From the NCBI RefSeq assembly GCF_028280385.1, contig NZ_JANQLX010000006.1, positions 62,001 to 126,000 on the forward strand: a stretch of DNA of 64,000 nt, in the 5' to 3' direction. The translations under genes and the position numbers were made by a program. Shown one piece after another: positions 24,386 to 33,511 of the stretch (the stretch's first letter is position 1; the number at the start of each line of letters is the position of its first letter). Origin of the DNA: Allomuricauda sp. Lineage in GTDB: Bacteria; Bacteroidota; Bacteroidia; Flavobacteriales; Flavobacteriaceae. The notes under the pieces are model-generated. The model was not told the DNA's origin, ran no database searches, and saw only the letters and a program-made list of their open reading frames with translations.

Positions 24386-26785
24386 TTATTTTCCAATCAG
24401 GTGGAGTTCAGTAAAATCCTTGCTTACCTCAATACTATTATTTCCGTTGAGTTTAACCTCTTTCGGGTCTACCTGTTCGTTGTCCAATTCAACTACCCCA
24501 ATTTTAAATGGCAAGCCGTGGAACTTGAGCTTGATCTTTTCATAAGGTGTGATAAAATTACCATCCTTAAACTGTTGGATGATCAATTCGTTGGTCTTCC
24601 CACGTAATCGGAATCGACGTAAACTGTATCGGCCTTTTTTGTAATCATAACCATCTTGTTGGTCCTCATATACAATGGAGATTTCTATCCCGTCCTTAAA
24701 ATATACATCGATGGTCAATTCCTCTATTTCCTTTTCCCCAACATATTGCTGCACCGGGTATTTGGGAATCATGGCACCTTCCTTCACAAACAATGGAATT
24801 TTTTGTATATCCGCAGCTACCCATTTTTCCACACCGCCCACAATTACTTCATCCGTCCAATAGTTGTACCAGTTGCCTTTGGGGAAATACATCCTTCTTC
24901 CTTGGGCATTGGGTTCCTGTACCGGGCACACCAGCATCTGCTCCCCAAATAGGAATTCATCGGTCCTAAAATGGGTCTGGGTGTCCTCTTGGTCATAGAA
25001 CACCAAGGACTGTAACATGGGCATGCCATCCTTGATGTATTTATAGAACATGGTGTAGAGGTAGGGTAGCAATTGGTACCTCAATTCAATAAATTTTCGC
25101 ACGATGTCCGTGATTTCATCTCCAAACGACCACGGTTCTTGATCTCCATGGTCTCCACTGGAATGTACCCTACAGAATGGGTGGAAAACCGCCAACTGCA
25201 TCCATCGGGCAAATAGTTCTCCATTGGGTTGCTCGGCAAAGCCCCCAATATCGGACCCCACAAAGGAATATCCGCTCATACACATACGTTGCATCTGAAC
25301 ATTGGCGATCCAAAGATGCTCCCAGGTAGCCACATTATCGCCTGTCCAAGTGGCGCAATATCGCTGTGTGCCGGCATAGGCAGCCCTGGTTAACACAAAA
25401 GGTCTTCTGGGAAACATAAATTTTTTGACACCATTGTATGTGGAACGCACCATTTGCATTCCATACACGTTATGGGCCTTTCTATGGCTGCATGGATGGC
25501 CGTCATAATCATGCCGAACATCCAGATTGGCTGTTTTTGTGGGAACCTCCATGATTGCAGGCTCGTTCATGTCGTTCCAAACTCCTTTGACGCCCATATC
25601 GGCGATCATCTCCTTATAGAGCTCCGCCCACCATTCCCGAACTTCTGGGTGGGTGAAATCAGGGAACTTACATTCTCCGGGCCATACCTTGCCCTTAAAA
25701 TGAGGCCCATCGGCCCGTCGGCAAAAGAATCCGTTGTCCATGGCTTGTTGATAGACCCAATACTCACGATCTATCTTGATTCCTGGGTCAATCATCGTAA
25801 TGGTTTTGAACCCGTCTTGCTCCAATTCCTCAATCATCTTCTTTGGATTGGGAAAGCGTTTGTTATCCCATGTAAAACATCTGAACCCCTCCATATAATC
25901 GATATCCAGGTAAATGGCATCACAAGGGATTTTTAAGTTTCTAAAGGTGGAAGTGATGTTTTTTACTTTTTTCTCAGGGAAATAGCTCCATTTGGATTGA
26001 TGGAAGCCCAATGCCCATAATGGCGGAAGTTCAGGTACCCCGGTCAAATCGGTGTAAGCCTCCACTACTTGTCCTATCTTGGGGCCGTAAAAGAAATAGT
26101 AGTTCATTTCACCGCCGTCTGCCCAAAAACTGGTGACATTCCTTTTTTCATGGGCAAAATCAAAATAGGTACTGAACGAATTATCAAAGAAAACCCCATA
26201 GGCTATATTTTCCTTCAATCCCACGTAAAAAGGAATGGCCTTGTAGAGCGGTTCTTGATCTTTTCCATAGGCATAGGAATCCGTGACCCAATTGTTTACC
26301 CGTTTACCTTTTAGGTTGGTATGGGAGGCCTTATCCCCCATGCCGTAGTAGCTTTCTCCGGAATGGCAAATCTTGCCCATCTTTACGATGTTTCCGCCGT
26401 AGTCATAATTTTCTTCCCAATGAAAGCCCAGTTCATCGTCAAGAATCACGGTATCCTCCAAATCCACAATTTGGATTTTAAGGTTGGACTTGTTCACATA
26501 GATCTTGATCTTGGAAGTGGTTATCACATATTCCGGAATCTCGTCTTTTACTTCCAGTTCATTGTATCCCAAGCTCACATCATCGCTAATGGCGTATGAA
26601 AAATCGGGTTCAAAAACATGCTCGGTGGCATATCTAAACCGAATGGCACTGTCCCTTAATACCGTTAATTGTAAAATAACCCCATTTTGGGTAGTGAAAT
26701 AGAGCTTATCATTCTCCTGCTTAAAATCAACTATATGGTTGGGATATTGGTTCCCCCTTTTTGCTATTTCAGTGTTGGTAATCAT
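24386..26785 (-). CDS. glycoside hydrolase family 31 alpha-glucosidase
   Basis: A 799-residue GH31 enzyme without signal peptide, so cytosolic. N-terminal beta-sandwich (galactose-mutarotase-like), then the catalytic barrel: KNITSTFRNLKIPCDAIYLDIDYM, nucleophile Asp in GVWNDMNEPAI (about residue 408), acid/base Asp in TWTGDNVATW, and the SDIGGF motif, followed by beta-sandwich C-terminal domains. GH31 members cleave alpha-1,4 or alpha-1,6 glucosides. Its place 98 bp downstream of glgB on the same strand suggests a role in glycogen or maltodextrin metabolism. The gap holds a palindrome and a LacI-like half-site pair, so it may have its own regulation. Confidence 0.93.
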   Translation of the reverse strand: MITNTEIAKRGNQYPNHIVDFKQENDKLYFTTQNGVILQLTVLRDSAIRFRYATEHVFEPDFSYAISDDVSLGYNELEVKDEIPEYVITTSKIKIYVNKSNLKIQIVDLEDTVILDDELGFHWEENYDYGGNIVKMGKICHSGESYYGMGDKASHTNLKGKRVNNWVTDSYAYGKDQEPLYKAIPFYVGLKENIAYGVFFDNSFSTYFDFAHEKRNVTSFWADGGEMNYYFFYGPKIGQVVEAYTDLTGVPELPPLWALGFHQSKWSYFPEKKVKNITSTFRNLKIPCDAIYLDIDYMEGFRCFTWDNKRFPNPKKMIEELEQDGFKTITMIDPGIKIDREYWVYQQAMDNGFFCRRADGPHFKGKVWPGECKFPDFTHPEVREWWAELYKEMIADMGVKGVWNDMNEPAIMEVPTKTANLDVRHDYDGHPCSHRKAHNVYGMQMVRSTYNGVKKFMFPRRPFVLTRAAYAGTQRYCATWTGDNVATWEHLWIANVQMQRMCMSGYSFVGSDIGGFAEQPNGELFARWMQLAVFHPFCRVHSSGDHGDQEPWSFGDEITDIVRKFIELRYQLLPYLYTMFYKYIKDGMPMLQSLVFYDQEDTQTHFRTDEFLFGEQMLVCPVQEPNAQGRRMYFPKGNWYNYWTDEVIVGGVEKWVAADIQKIPLFVKEGAMIPKYPVQQYVGEKEIEELTIDVYFKDGIEISIVYEDQQDGYDYKKGRYSLRRFRLRGKTNELIIQQFKDGNFITPYEKIKLKFHGLPFKIGVVELDNEQVDPKEVKLNGNNSIEVSKDFTELHLIGK

Positions 26786-26791
26786 TGCTGA

Positions 26792-26807
26792 TGGGTTATG
26801 TAACCCA
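26792..26807. promoter_or_regulatory. palindrome upstream of the GH31 gene
   Basis: TGGGTTA-TG-TAACCCA is a perfect 7-bp inverted repeat with 2-bp spacer, 7 bp before the GH31 start codon. It could be an operator or an mRNA hairpin near the start site. Confidence 0.4.
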
Positions 26808-26864
26808 CAAAAGAAAGACTTTAGCGTGAGAAATTAAAAAGATGTTGTGAACAGCGGTGAACTA

Positions 26865-26873
26865 CAACGTTTG
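26865..26873. promoter_or_regulatory. possible LacI-type operator between glgB and GH31
   Basis: CAACGTTTG resembles the centre of LacI/GalR-family operators (AAACGTTT type, central CG). It is imperfect and no LacI-type regulator gene is present in this window, so the call is tentative. Confidence 0.25.
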
Positions 26874-26883
26874 CGTTCGGATT

Positions 26884-28779
26884 TTATTTGTATACAACCA
26901 CACCCAGCGGAGGAAGTGTCATGTTTACCGATTGCTCGTGCCCATTCCAGGCCTTAGCAGTGGGGCGTAACGACTTTTTGCCCAATCCACCACCGGAATA
27001 TTTGGTGTCATCGCTATTGAAGAGCAATTTCAACGTTGAAGTTTTTGGAATTCCCACCCTGTAATTTTCACGCGGAACAGGTGTGAAATTACAGGCTATG
27101 ATAAGATTGTCCTTGGGATCATTACCTTTTCTGATATAGGTCAAAACAGAATTTTCGGTGTCGTTGTGCTCGATCCACTGGAATCCTTCCGGGCTGAACT
27201 GCTTTTCGTACAAGGCAGGATTGTTTTTGTACAGTTTGTTCAAATCCTTGATGACTTCCTGGATACCGGAATGAAAATCGTATTGGGTCAGATGCCAGTC
27301 CAAACTCTCCTGAAAGTTCCATTCGGAAGATTGCCCAAACTCGGCGCCCATAAACAACAAGTTGGCACCAGGATGGGTAAACATATATCCAAAAAGCAAC
27401 CTTAAATTGGCAAAACGCTGCCATTCATCCCCTGGCATTCGGTAGAGCAGGGAATTTTTACCGTATACCACCTCATCATGGGAAAAGGGCAGCATAAAAT
27501 TCTCGGTAAAAGCATAGGTCATGCTAAAAGTAATCTGGTTAAGATCATAGGAGCGGTGAATGGGTTCCTTCTTAAAAAACTCCAAAGTATCGTGCATCCA
27601 GCCCATCATCCACTTCATCCCAAAGCCCAAACCACCAAAATGTACGGGTTTGGACACTCCACTAAATGCCGTGGATTCTTCCGCAATGGTCTGTACACCT
27701 TTAAAACTGGTATACACCTCTGAATTCATTTCACGCAGAAAGGACATGGCCTCCAAATTTTCATTATTGCCATACATATTGGGCTCCCATTCCCCATCTT
27801 CCCGCGAATAATCCAGATAAAGCATGGATGCCACTGCATCCACCCTCAACCCATCCACATGATATTGATCCAGCCAAAAAATGGCATTACTGATCAAAAA
27901 TGCCCTTACCTCGTTTCTGCCATAGTTGAAGATCAAACTTTTCCAATCCGGATGATATCCCCTTCTACGGTCGGGATGTTCATAAAGGTGGGATCCATCA
28001 AAAAAACCGAGTCCATGTGCATCTTCGGGAAAATGGGACGGTACCCAATCCAAAATAACACCAATCCCCTTTTCGTGGAATTTATCCACCAAGAGTTTAA
28101 ATTCTTCGGGAGTTCCAAATCTAGAGGTTGGAGCAAAATACCCGGTCAATTGATATCCCCAACTGGGATCGAAGGGATATTCCATAACTGGCATAAATTC
28201 TACATGGGTGAAGCCCATTTCGCTCACATAATTGACCAATTCATCGGCCATCTCACTATAGGTCAAGAATTCCCAACCATTCTTTTTCTTCCAAGAACCC
28301 AAATGCACCTCGTAAACAGAATAAGGTTTGTCCAACGCATTGTTCGCTTCCCGGGTTTTCATCCATTGATCATCTTTCCAAGCGTAGCTTGCATCCCAGA
28401 CTACGGAGGCCGTTTTTGGGGGTTGCTCGCAATATCTCGCAAAGGGATCGGCCTTTTCGGTCCAGACATCGTTGTGGTGCGAGTGGATTTTGTATTTGTA
28501 CTTTGTACCTTTTCCCACTTCGGGAATAAAGCCTTCCCAGATACCACTTCCATCCCATCGCACAAATAACTGGTGATCCTTACTGTCCCAATGGTTAAAA
28601 TCGCCCATTACCGAAACCGATTGGGCCGAAGGCGCCCAGACCGCAAAATAGGTTCCTTTGCGGCCTTCCACCTCTGTTAGGTGCGAACCGAGCTTGTCAT
28701 AGAGCCTATAGTGCTTTCCCGATTTAAACAGGTTGATATCAAATTCGGAGAAAAAGCTATGTGAAACAACTTTGGACAT
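26884..28779 (-). CDS. glgB: 1,4-alpha-glucan branching enzyme
   Basis: GH13 enzyme that cuts alpha-1,4 glucan chains and transfers them to form alpha-1,6 branches in glycogen. The 631-residue protein starts with a CBM48 module (YFAVWAPSAQSVSVMGDFNHW), then the barrel: nucleophile in GLRVDAVASMLYLDYSR, acid/base Glu in TIAEES, and FSHDEVVYGKNSLL, and a C-terminal beta domain. ATG 28779 (MSKVVSHSFF) is preferred over an upstream TTG at 28803. glgA and glgC are not in the window, so glycogen synthesis genes must lie elsewhere or substrate is imported glucan. Confidence 0.96.
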   Translation of the reverse strand: MSKVVSHSFFSEFDINLFKSGKHYRLYDKLGSHLTEVEGRKGTYFAVWAPSAQSVSVMGDFNHWDSKDHQLFVRWDGSGIWEGFIPEVGKGTKYKYKIHSHHNDVWTEKADPFARYCEQPPKTASVVWDASYAWKDDQWMKTREANNALDKPYSVYEVHLGSWKKKNGWEFLTYSEMADELVNYVSEMGFTHVEFMPVMEYPFDPSWGYQLTGYFAPTSRFGTPEEFKLLVDKFHEKGIGVILDWVPSHFPEDAHGLGFFDGSHLYEHPDRRRGYHPDWKSLIFNYGRNEVRAFLISNAIFWLDQYHVDGLRVDAVASMLYLDYSREDGEWEPNMYGNNENLEAMSFLREMNSEVYTSFKGVQTIAEESTAFSGVSKPVHFGGLGFGMKWMMGWMHDTLEFFKKEPIHRSYDLNQITFSMTYAFTENFMLPFSHDEVVYGKNSLLYRMPGDEWQRFANLRLLFGYMFTHPGANLLFMGAEFGQSSEWNFQESLDWHLTQYDFHSGIQEVIKDLNKLYKNNPALYEKQFSPEGFQWIEHNDTENSVLTYIRKGNDPKDNLIIACNFTPVPRENYRVGIPKTSTLKLLFNSDDTKYSGGGLGKKSLRPTAKAWNGHEQSVNMTLPPLGVVVYK

Positions 28780-28937
28780 AGAGGGTTGGTTTAACGAGTA
28801 CAATATTACACATCTTTGCCCAAGTATCCGATTTCTAGGCCCTCCAACACAAAAAAACAGCAGAAATTAAAAAATGGAATGCTTTTTGATTTTTAAGGGG
28901 AAAGATAAAAATGAACGCAAATCAAAAATCAAAAATC

Positions 28938-29525
28938 ATGACAAAATTCAATACAATTCTTGGAATCATATGCTTGTTCATAGTTGCCGCCTGTGAGGGT
29001 CCAGCCGGCCCTCCCGGATTTGACGGTCTGGACGGCCGCGATGGACTTGACGGCCTGGACGGACAGGATGGAATCCAAGGTCAGGTAATAGAAGTTGATG
29101 GGGTAAACTTCAACTATGATGTGGCTGGAAACATTTATAACACCTTGATCACTTTTAGCGATGTAACCGATTTTGAGGTATTTGAATCGGATGCTGTTTT
29201 GGTGTACCGTTTTGATGGAACCATTGACCTGGACGATAACAGCACTGCAGATGCGTGGAGCCAGATTCCACAAAGCTTTTTTCTGCCCGAGGGAACCATT
29301 CAATATGTGGCAGCCCACACTTTTGTGGACGTAGAACTCTTTATTGATGGTAATTTTGATCTTTCGGCCCTCGATACCAGTTTTACGGATAACCAATCCT
29401 TCCGGATTGTTATTCTTCCCTCCGTATTTGCCGAGGCGGGGAAATTGGACACTTCCAAACTTTCCAATGTAATGTCGGCTTTGGGCATACAGGAAGATGG
29501 AGTGAAAAAAATTGAGCTTCAATAA
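28938..29525 (+). CDS. lipoprotein with collagen-like triplets
   Basis: A 195-residue lipoprotein. The signal peptide ends in the lipobox VAAC, and the lipidated cysteine is followed at once by a run of Gly-X-Y triplets (GPAGPPGFDGLDGRDG, then GLDGLDGQDGIQG), about ten triplets. A compact beta-rich domain of about 150 residues follows. Such lipid-anchored collagen-like stalks with a head domain occur in Bacteroidota; the role is unknown. Start chosen at 28938 (MTKFNTIL); an ATG at 28911 would give a longer hydrophilic N-terminus. Ended by a hairpin terminator. Confidence 0.82.
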   Translation: MTKFNTILGIICLFIVAACEGPAGPPGFDGLDGRDGLDGLDGQDGIQGQVIEVDGVNFNYDVAGNIYNTLITFSDVTDFEVFESDAVLVYRFDGTIDLDDNSTADAWSQIPQSFFLPEGTIQYVAAHTFVDVELFIDGNFDLSALDTSFTDNQSFRIVILPSVFAEAGKLDTSKLSNVMSALGIQEDGVKKIELQ

Positions 29526-29547
29526 AACAACAAAATTGTTACCTTTT

Positions 29548-29579
29548 AGTCCTGTTGTAATCCAGCAGGACTTTTTTTT
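29548..29579 (+). terminator. terminator of the collagen-like lipoprotein gene
   Basis: AGTCCTG (29548-29554) pairs with CAGGACT (29566-29572), loop of 11 nt, then eight T. Confidence 0.85.
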
Positions 29580-29629
29580 ATTTAGAATTGAAAGGAATGT
29601 TGTTGTCTTCCGTCTATAATCAAAAAGAA

Positions 29630-30121
29630 ATGGGAAAAAAATTGTTCTTGGTCTTGTTTTTGGCACTGGTTGGATGCAAAGGTGTATCCCAGGAGGACCA
29701 AAGTAAATCTGAAAAAGAAAAGGTATTTCCAATTACCAAAACAGATGCGGAGTGGCGCGCAGAGCTTACCGAAATGGAGTATTATGTACTTCGAAAAGCG
29801 GCCACGGAAAACGCATTTACCAGTGACCTCTTGGAAAACAAAGAAAAGGGAACCTATGTTTGTGCTGGTTGCCAAACTCCTTTATTCCGTAGTGAACATA
29901 AATATAGGTCAGGTACCGGATGGCCAAGTTTCGATAGGGAAATTGAAGGAAACGTGGCGTATGACGTGGACTATAAGATAGGCTATGCCCGTACAGAGGA
30001 GCACTGTGCAACTTGCGGAGGGCATTTAGGTCATGTTTTTAACGATGGTCCACGAAAAACCACTGGGAAAAGGCACTGTATCAATGGGGTGGCCCTGGAT
30101 TTTATTCCCGACCCACAATAA
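29630..30121 (+). CDS. msrB: exported peptide-methionine (R)-S-oxide reductase, lipoprotein
   Basis: MsrB reduces the R-epimer of methionine sulfoxide in proteins. The 163-residue product has a lipoprotein signal peptide (LFLVLFLALVGCKG), so it should repair envelope proteins. Catalytic domain: KTDAEWRAELTEMEYYVLRK, zinc pairs CAGC and CATC, SGTGWPSF, and the catalytic cysteine in RHCING. Start chosen at ATG 29630, which gives a clean signal peptide; ATG 29588 would prepend 14 polar residues and overlap the terminator region. A second, leaderless msrB follows 128 bp downstream. Confidence 0.93.
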   Translation: MGKKLFLVLFLALVGCKGVSQEDQSKSEKEKVFPITKTDAEWRAELTEMEYYVLRKAATENAFTSDLLENKEKGTYVCAGCQTPLFRSEHKYRSGTGWPSFDREIEGNVAYDVDYKIGYARTEEHCATCGGHLGHVFNDGPRKTTGKRHCINGVALDFIPDPQ

Positions 30122-30249
30122 AACGGACCCCAACCCAAAAGAACCTCTTCCGTACTATACCTACATTGATCATTGACAATTGCGCATTGTTTATTGATCT
30201 TTGTACAACGTTTCATTTATCTTAGCCAAAGTGCTAGAATCGACCTCGT

Positions 30250-30654
30250 ATGAAAAACAAATATCCAATTGACAAGTCGGAGGAGGACTGGAAAAAAGAA
30301 CTCACCCCTGAAGAATACCATGTATTGCGCGGAAAAGGCACCGAAAGACCTTTCACGGGCAAGTACAACCTCCATTTTGAAAATGGGGATTACCATTGTC
30401 GTGCATGTAATGCCAAACTTTTTGAGAGTGGGAACAAATTTGAAAGCGGTTGTGGTTGGCCTTCCTTTGACCAAGCTGTTGAAGGAGCCATTGAATATAT
30501 AAGGGATACCAGCCATGGGATGATTCGCACCGAGACTGTTTGTGCCAATTGTGGTAGTCACTTAGGGCATGTGTTCAATGATGGGCCCGCAGAGACAACT
30601 GGACAGCGCTATTGCATCAATTCCATCAGTATTGGATTTAACCCTGAATCTTAA
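30250..30654 (+). CDS. msrB: cytosolic peptide-methionine (R)-S-oxide reductase
   Basis: A 134-residue MsrB without signal peptide, acting in the cytosol. Motifs: [20 protein letters not shown], zinc pairs CRAC and [12 protein letters not shown], and catalytic cysteine in RYCINS. The tandem arrangement with the exported copy suggests an old duplication followed by re-targeting, but they share only the family motifs. Its stop overlaps the start of the next gene by one base (TAATG). Confidence 0.95.
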   Translation: MKNKYPIDKSEEDWKKELTPEEYHVLRGKGTERPFTGKYNLHFENGDYHCRACNAKLFESGNKFESGCGWPSFDQAVEGAIEYIRDTSHGMIRTETVCANCGSHLGHVFNDGPAETTGQRYCINSISIGFNPES

Positions 30655-31178
30655 TGGACTTTCAAGAAAATTACCTTCAAAGTGTGATGTATGAGTTCAA
30701 GCGTTACAAATCGATGGGCGAAAAAACCTTTGCCCAACTTTCGGATGATGATATTCATTGGACCTATGCCGAAAATGACAATTCAATCGCCATTATCGTA
30801 AAGCATATTGTGGGCAACATGCTTAGTCGCTGGACCAATTTTTTGACCGAGGATGGCGAAAAAAGTTGGCGCAACAGGGATACCGAGTTTGAAGGCTCCT
30901 ATACCAGCAGGAGCGAAATGATGGAAGCCTGGGAAAGAGGCTGGAATTGTTTGTTTGATGCCATGAATAGCATTGACGAATCGAATTTCGATAAAAAAGT
31001 AAAAATCAGGAACAAAGACCACACCATTGTGGAGGCCATCAACCGTCAATTGGCCCATTATCCCAGTCATATTGGTCAAATCGTATTTCTTGGTAAAATG
31101 CTGAAAGGAGCCGATTGGAACTCTCTTTCCATACCCAAGGGCCAGTCAGAGGCCTTTAATAAAAAGATGTTCGGATAA
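30654..31178 (+). CDS. DUF1572 / DinB-like four-helix protein
   Basis: A 174-residue soluble protein of the DinB/YfiT-like metalloenzyme superfamily, DUF1572 type. Three histidines expected for metal binding are visible: one in AIIVKHIVGNM and two in INRQLAHYPSHIGQIVFLGKM. Enzymes of this superfamily include thiol transferases acting on bacillithiol or mycothiol; here the reaction is unknown. One-base overlap with the cytosolic msrB implies translational coupling, hinting at a redox-related role. Confidence 0.85.
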   Translation: MDFQENYLQSVMYEFKRYKSMGEKTFAQLSDDDIHWTYAENDNSIAIIVKHIVGNMLSRWTNFLTEDGEKSWRNRDTEFEGSYTSRSEMMEAWERGWNCLFDAMNSIDESNFDKKVKIRNKDHTIVEAINRQLAHYPSHIGQIVFLGKMLKGADWNSLSIPKGQSEAFNKKMFG

Positions 31179-31226
31179 GCTTCGTAGGACATTTCAGTTT
31201 TATATAAAAATCCACATATCCAAAGC

Positions 31227-31258
31227 TTGGTTTTTGGTACCTGAAATGCGTACTTTTG
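31227..31258 (+). promoter_or_regulatory. lpdA promoter
   Basis: TTG (31227-31229), 21 nt, TACTTTTG (31251-31258): consensus flavobacterial promoter. Transcription should start near 31265, with a leader of about 48 nt. Confidence 0.7.
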
Positions 31259-31312
31259 CACCTGCCTATACGATAGGCTTCAATCAATTTTATCAACTAA
31301 ATTCAAATTCTG

Positions 31313-32704
31313 ATGAGCAACTTCGATGTAATTGTTTTGGGTAGTGGTCCTGGTGGATATGTAACCGCCATTCGCGCCTCCCAACTTGGATTCAAAACAG
31401 CCATTGTTGAAAAGGAAAGTCTTGGTGGTGTATGCCTCAACTGGGGTTGTATCCCTACCAAGGCCTTATTGAAGTCGGCCCAAGTTTTTGAATATCTAAA
31501 ACATGCTGAAGATTATGGGTTGAGTGCCAAAAAGGTAGAGCATGATTTTGGAGCGGTGGTGCAAAGAAGTCGCGGTGTTGCGGAAGGCATGAGCAAAGGG
31601 GTTCAATTCCTAATGAAAAAGAACAAAATAGAGGTTCTCAATGGCTTTGGAAAGGTACAACCTGGCAAAAAAGTGTTGGTAAAAGGCGAGCATGGGGATA
31701 CCGCGGAATATACTGCGGACCATATCATTATCGCCACAGGGGCCAGAAGTCGGGAACTTCCAAGCCTGCCTCAGGATGGTAAGAAGGTTATCGGCTATCG
31801 TGAGGCTATGTCCCTGGAAACCCAGCCCAAAAAGATGATTGTTGTGGGAAGTGGGGCCATTGGGGTGGAATTTGCCTATTTCTATAACTCCATGGGCACC
31901 GAAGTAACCATCGTGGAATATCTTCCCAATATTGTTCCTGTTGAAGATCAGGATGTGTCCAAGCAACTGGAGCGAAATTTCAAGAAAAATGGCATCAAAA
32001 TCAAAACGTCTGCCGAGGTTACCCAAGTGGACACTTCTGGCGATGGCGTTAAGGCCACTGTAAAGACCTCCAAAGGAGAAGAGGTTTTGGAAGCTGATGT
32101 AGTCTTATCCGCAGTAGGTATCAAAACCAATATTGAAAATATTGGCCTTGAAGATGTGGGCATTGCTGTTGATAGGGATAAAATCTTGGTCAACGATTAC
32201 TATCAGACCAACATTCCGGGTTACTATGCCATTGGTGATGTGACTCCAGGTCAGGCTTTGGCACACGTGGCATCTGCTGAGGGTATTTTGTGCGTGGAAA
32301 AAATAGCCGGAATGCATGTAGAGGCCCTGGATTATGGAAATATTCCCGGATGTACTTACTGTATTCCAGAAGTAGCTTCAGTAGGGTTGACAGAAGCGCA
32401 GGCCAAGGAACAAGGCTACGATATCAAGGTTGGTAAGTTTCCATTCTCCGCCAGCGGTAAGGCAAAAGCCTCAGGAACCCCAGATGGGTTTGTCAAGGTA
32501 ATCTTTGATGCCAAGTATGGGGAATGGCTGGGCTGCCATATGATCGGTGTTGGGGTGACCGATATGATCGCAGAGGCGGTTGTTGCCAGAAAATTGGAAA
32601 CTACCGGACATGAAATCCTAAAGGCAGTACACCCCCACCCTACCATGAGTGAGGCAGTAATGGAAGCTGTTGCGGATGCCTATGATGAAGTAATCCATCT
32701 GTAA
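31313..32704 (+). CDS. lpdA: dihydrolipoyl dehydrogenase (E3)
   Basis: FAD-dependent disulfide oxidoreductase that reoxidises lipoamide in 2-oxoacid dehydrogenase and glycine cleavage complexes, yielding NADH. The 463 residues show the FAD loop VLGSGPGGYVTAIRA, the redox-active pair in GGVCLNWGCIPTKALL (residues 41 and 46), NAD loop VVGSGAIGVEFAYFY and the dimer-interface HPHPTMSEA active-site His-Glu pair. It has its own consensus promoter; a small membrane-protein gene follows 1 bp later. Confidence 0.97.
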   Translation: MSNFDVIVLGSGPGGYVTAIRASQLGFKTAIVEKESLGGVCLNWGCIPTKALLKSAQVFEYLKHAEDYGLSAKKVEHDFGAVVQRSRGVAEGMSKGVQFLMKKNKIEVLNGFGKVQPGKKVLVKGEHGDTAEYTADHIIIATGARSRELPSLPQDGKKVIGYREAMSLETQPKKMIVVGSGAIGVEFAYFYNSMGTEVTIVEYLPNIVPVEDQDVSKQLERNFKKNGIKIKTSAEVTQVDTSGDGVKATVKTSKGEEVLEADVVLSAVGIKTNIENIGLEDVGIAVDRDKILVNDYYQTNIPGYYAIGDVTPGQALAHVASAEGILCVEKIAGMHVEALDYGNIPGCTYCIPEVASVGLTEAQAKEQGYDIKVGKFPFSASGKAKASGTPDGFVKVIFDAKYGEWLGCHMIGVGVTDMIAEAVVARKLETTGHEILKAVHPHPTMSEAVMEAVADAYDEVIHL

Positions 32705-32705
32705 T

Positions 32706-32987
32706 ATGCTAAAGGCATTTAGGCTAACAGCGATTCTTGAGGGAATTTCCTATTTACTACTTTTTGGCATCACCATGCCTTTGAAGCACTGGGCCGATAT
32801 TTTGGAACCCAACAAAGTGGTGGGCTATGCCCATGGTGGACTTTTTATCCTCTATGTTTTGCTGGCCGTGGTGTTTTGCTGGGAACGGAAATGGGGAATC
32901 AAGCGATTTATTGTGCTGTTTATTGCTTCCTTGCTTCCATTCGGCACCTTTTATGCCGACAAAAAGTACTTGCAAGGGTTGTCTTAG
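32706..32987 (+). CDS. DUF3817 small membrane protein
   Basis: A 93-residue integral membrane protein with three predicted helices. The opening AFRLTAILEGISYLLLFGITMPLKH and HGGLFILYVLL are characteristic of DUF3817 (YdzA-like). Function unknown. It starts 1 bp after the lpdA stop and is presumably co-transcribed with it; the C-terminal PFGTFYADKKYL segment is also conserved in the family. Confidence 0.88.
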   Translation: MLKAFRLTAILEGISYLLLFGITMPLKHWADILEPNKVVGYAHGGLFILYVLLAVVFCWERKWGIKRFIVLFIASLLPFGTFYADKKYLQGLS

Positions 32988-33024
32988 TTTCCTTGGTGTT
33001 GGGTATGCGCATAAAGCATTGCAC

Positions 33025-33438
33025 CTACAGAAAACTTTGAATTGCCAGGTCGTAGCTCTGTAGTCCAAAACCCAATATGACCCCTTTGGCCCCAGATGAA
33101 ATATAGGACACATGTCTATAGTCTTCCCGTTTATGCGTATTGGAAATATGAACCTCGATCACCGGAGTGGTAATGGCCTTTACGGCATCGCCAATACCCA
33201 CTGAAGTATGGGTGTAAGCGGCAGCGTTTAGGATAATCCCATCGTAACTAAACCCAACTTCCTGGATTTTTCCGATAAGTTCCCCTTCAATATTGGATTG
33301 GAAATACTGCAGTTCCGCCTCTGGAAATTTAGACTTTAAGGTTTCAAAATAGGTTTCAAAGGTGGTGTTCCCGTAAACTTCCGGCTCCCTTTTTCCCAAG
33401 AGGTTTAGGTTGGGACCATTGATGATCATTAGCTTCAT
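33025..33438 (-). CDS. aroQ: 3-dehydroquinate dehydratase, type II
   Basis: Shikimate-pathway enzyme that dehydrates 3-dehydroquinate. The 137-residue protein has the small dodecameric type II fold: IINGPNLNLLGKREPEVYG with the catalytic Tyr, the YFQSNIEGEL segment, NAAAYTHTSVGI, and VEVHISN with the catalytic His, then REDYRHVSYIS. ATG 33438 (MKLMIINGPN) is chosen; a longer frame to 33495 adds 19 residues unlike the family. In several flavobacteria aroQ lies beside xerD; here three barrel genes intervene. Confidence 0.95.
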   Translation of the reverse strand: MKLMIINGPNLNLLGKREPEVYGNTTFETYFETLKSKFPEAELQYFQSNIEGELIGKIQEVGFSYDGIILNAAAYTHTSVGIGDAVKAITTPVIEVHISNTHKREDYRHVSYISSGAKGVILGFGLQSYDLAIQSFL

Positions 33439-33511
33439 GCCATAAAAGTACAACATCTGGCAAAAAGACAAGGCAGGGAAATCCTGCTTTGCCATTCGGT
33501 ATTTGGCACAT

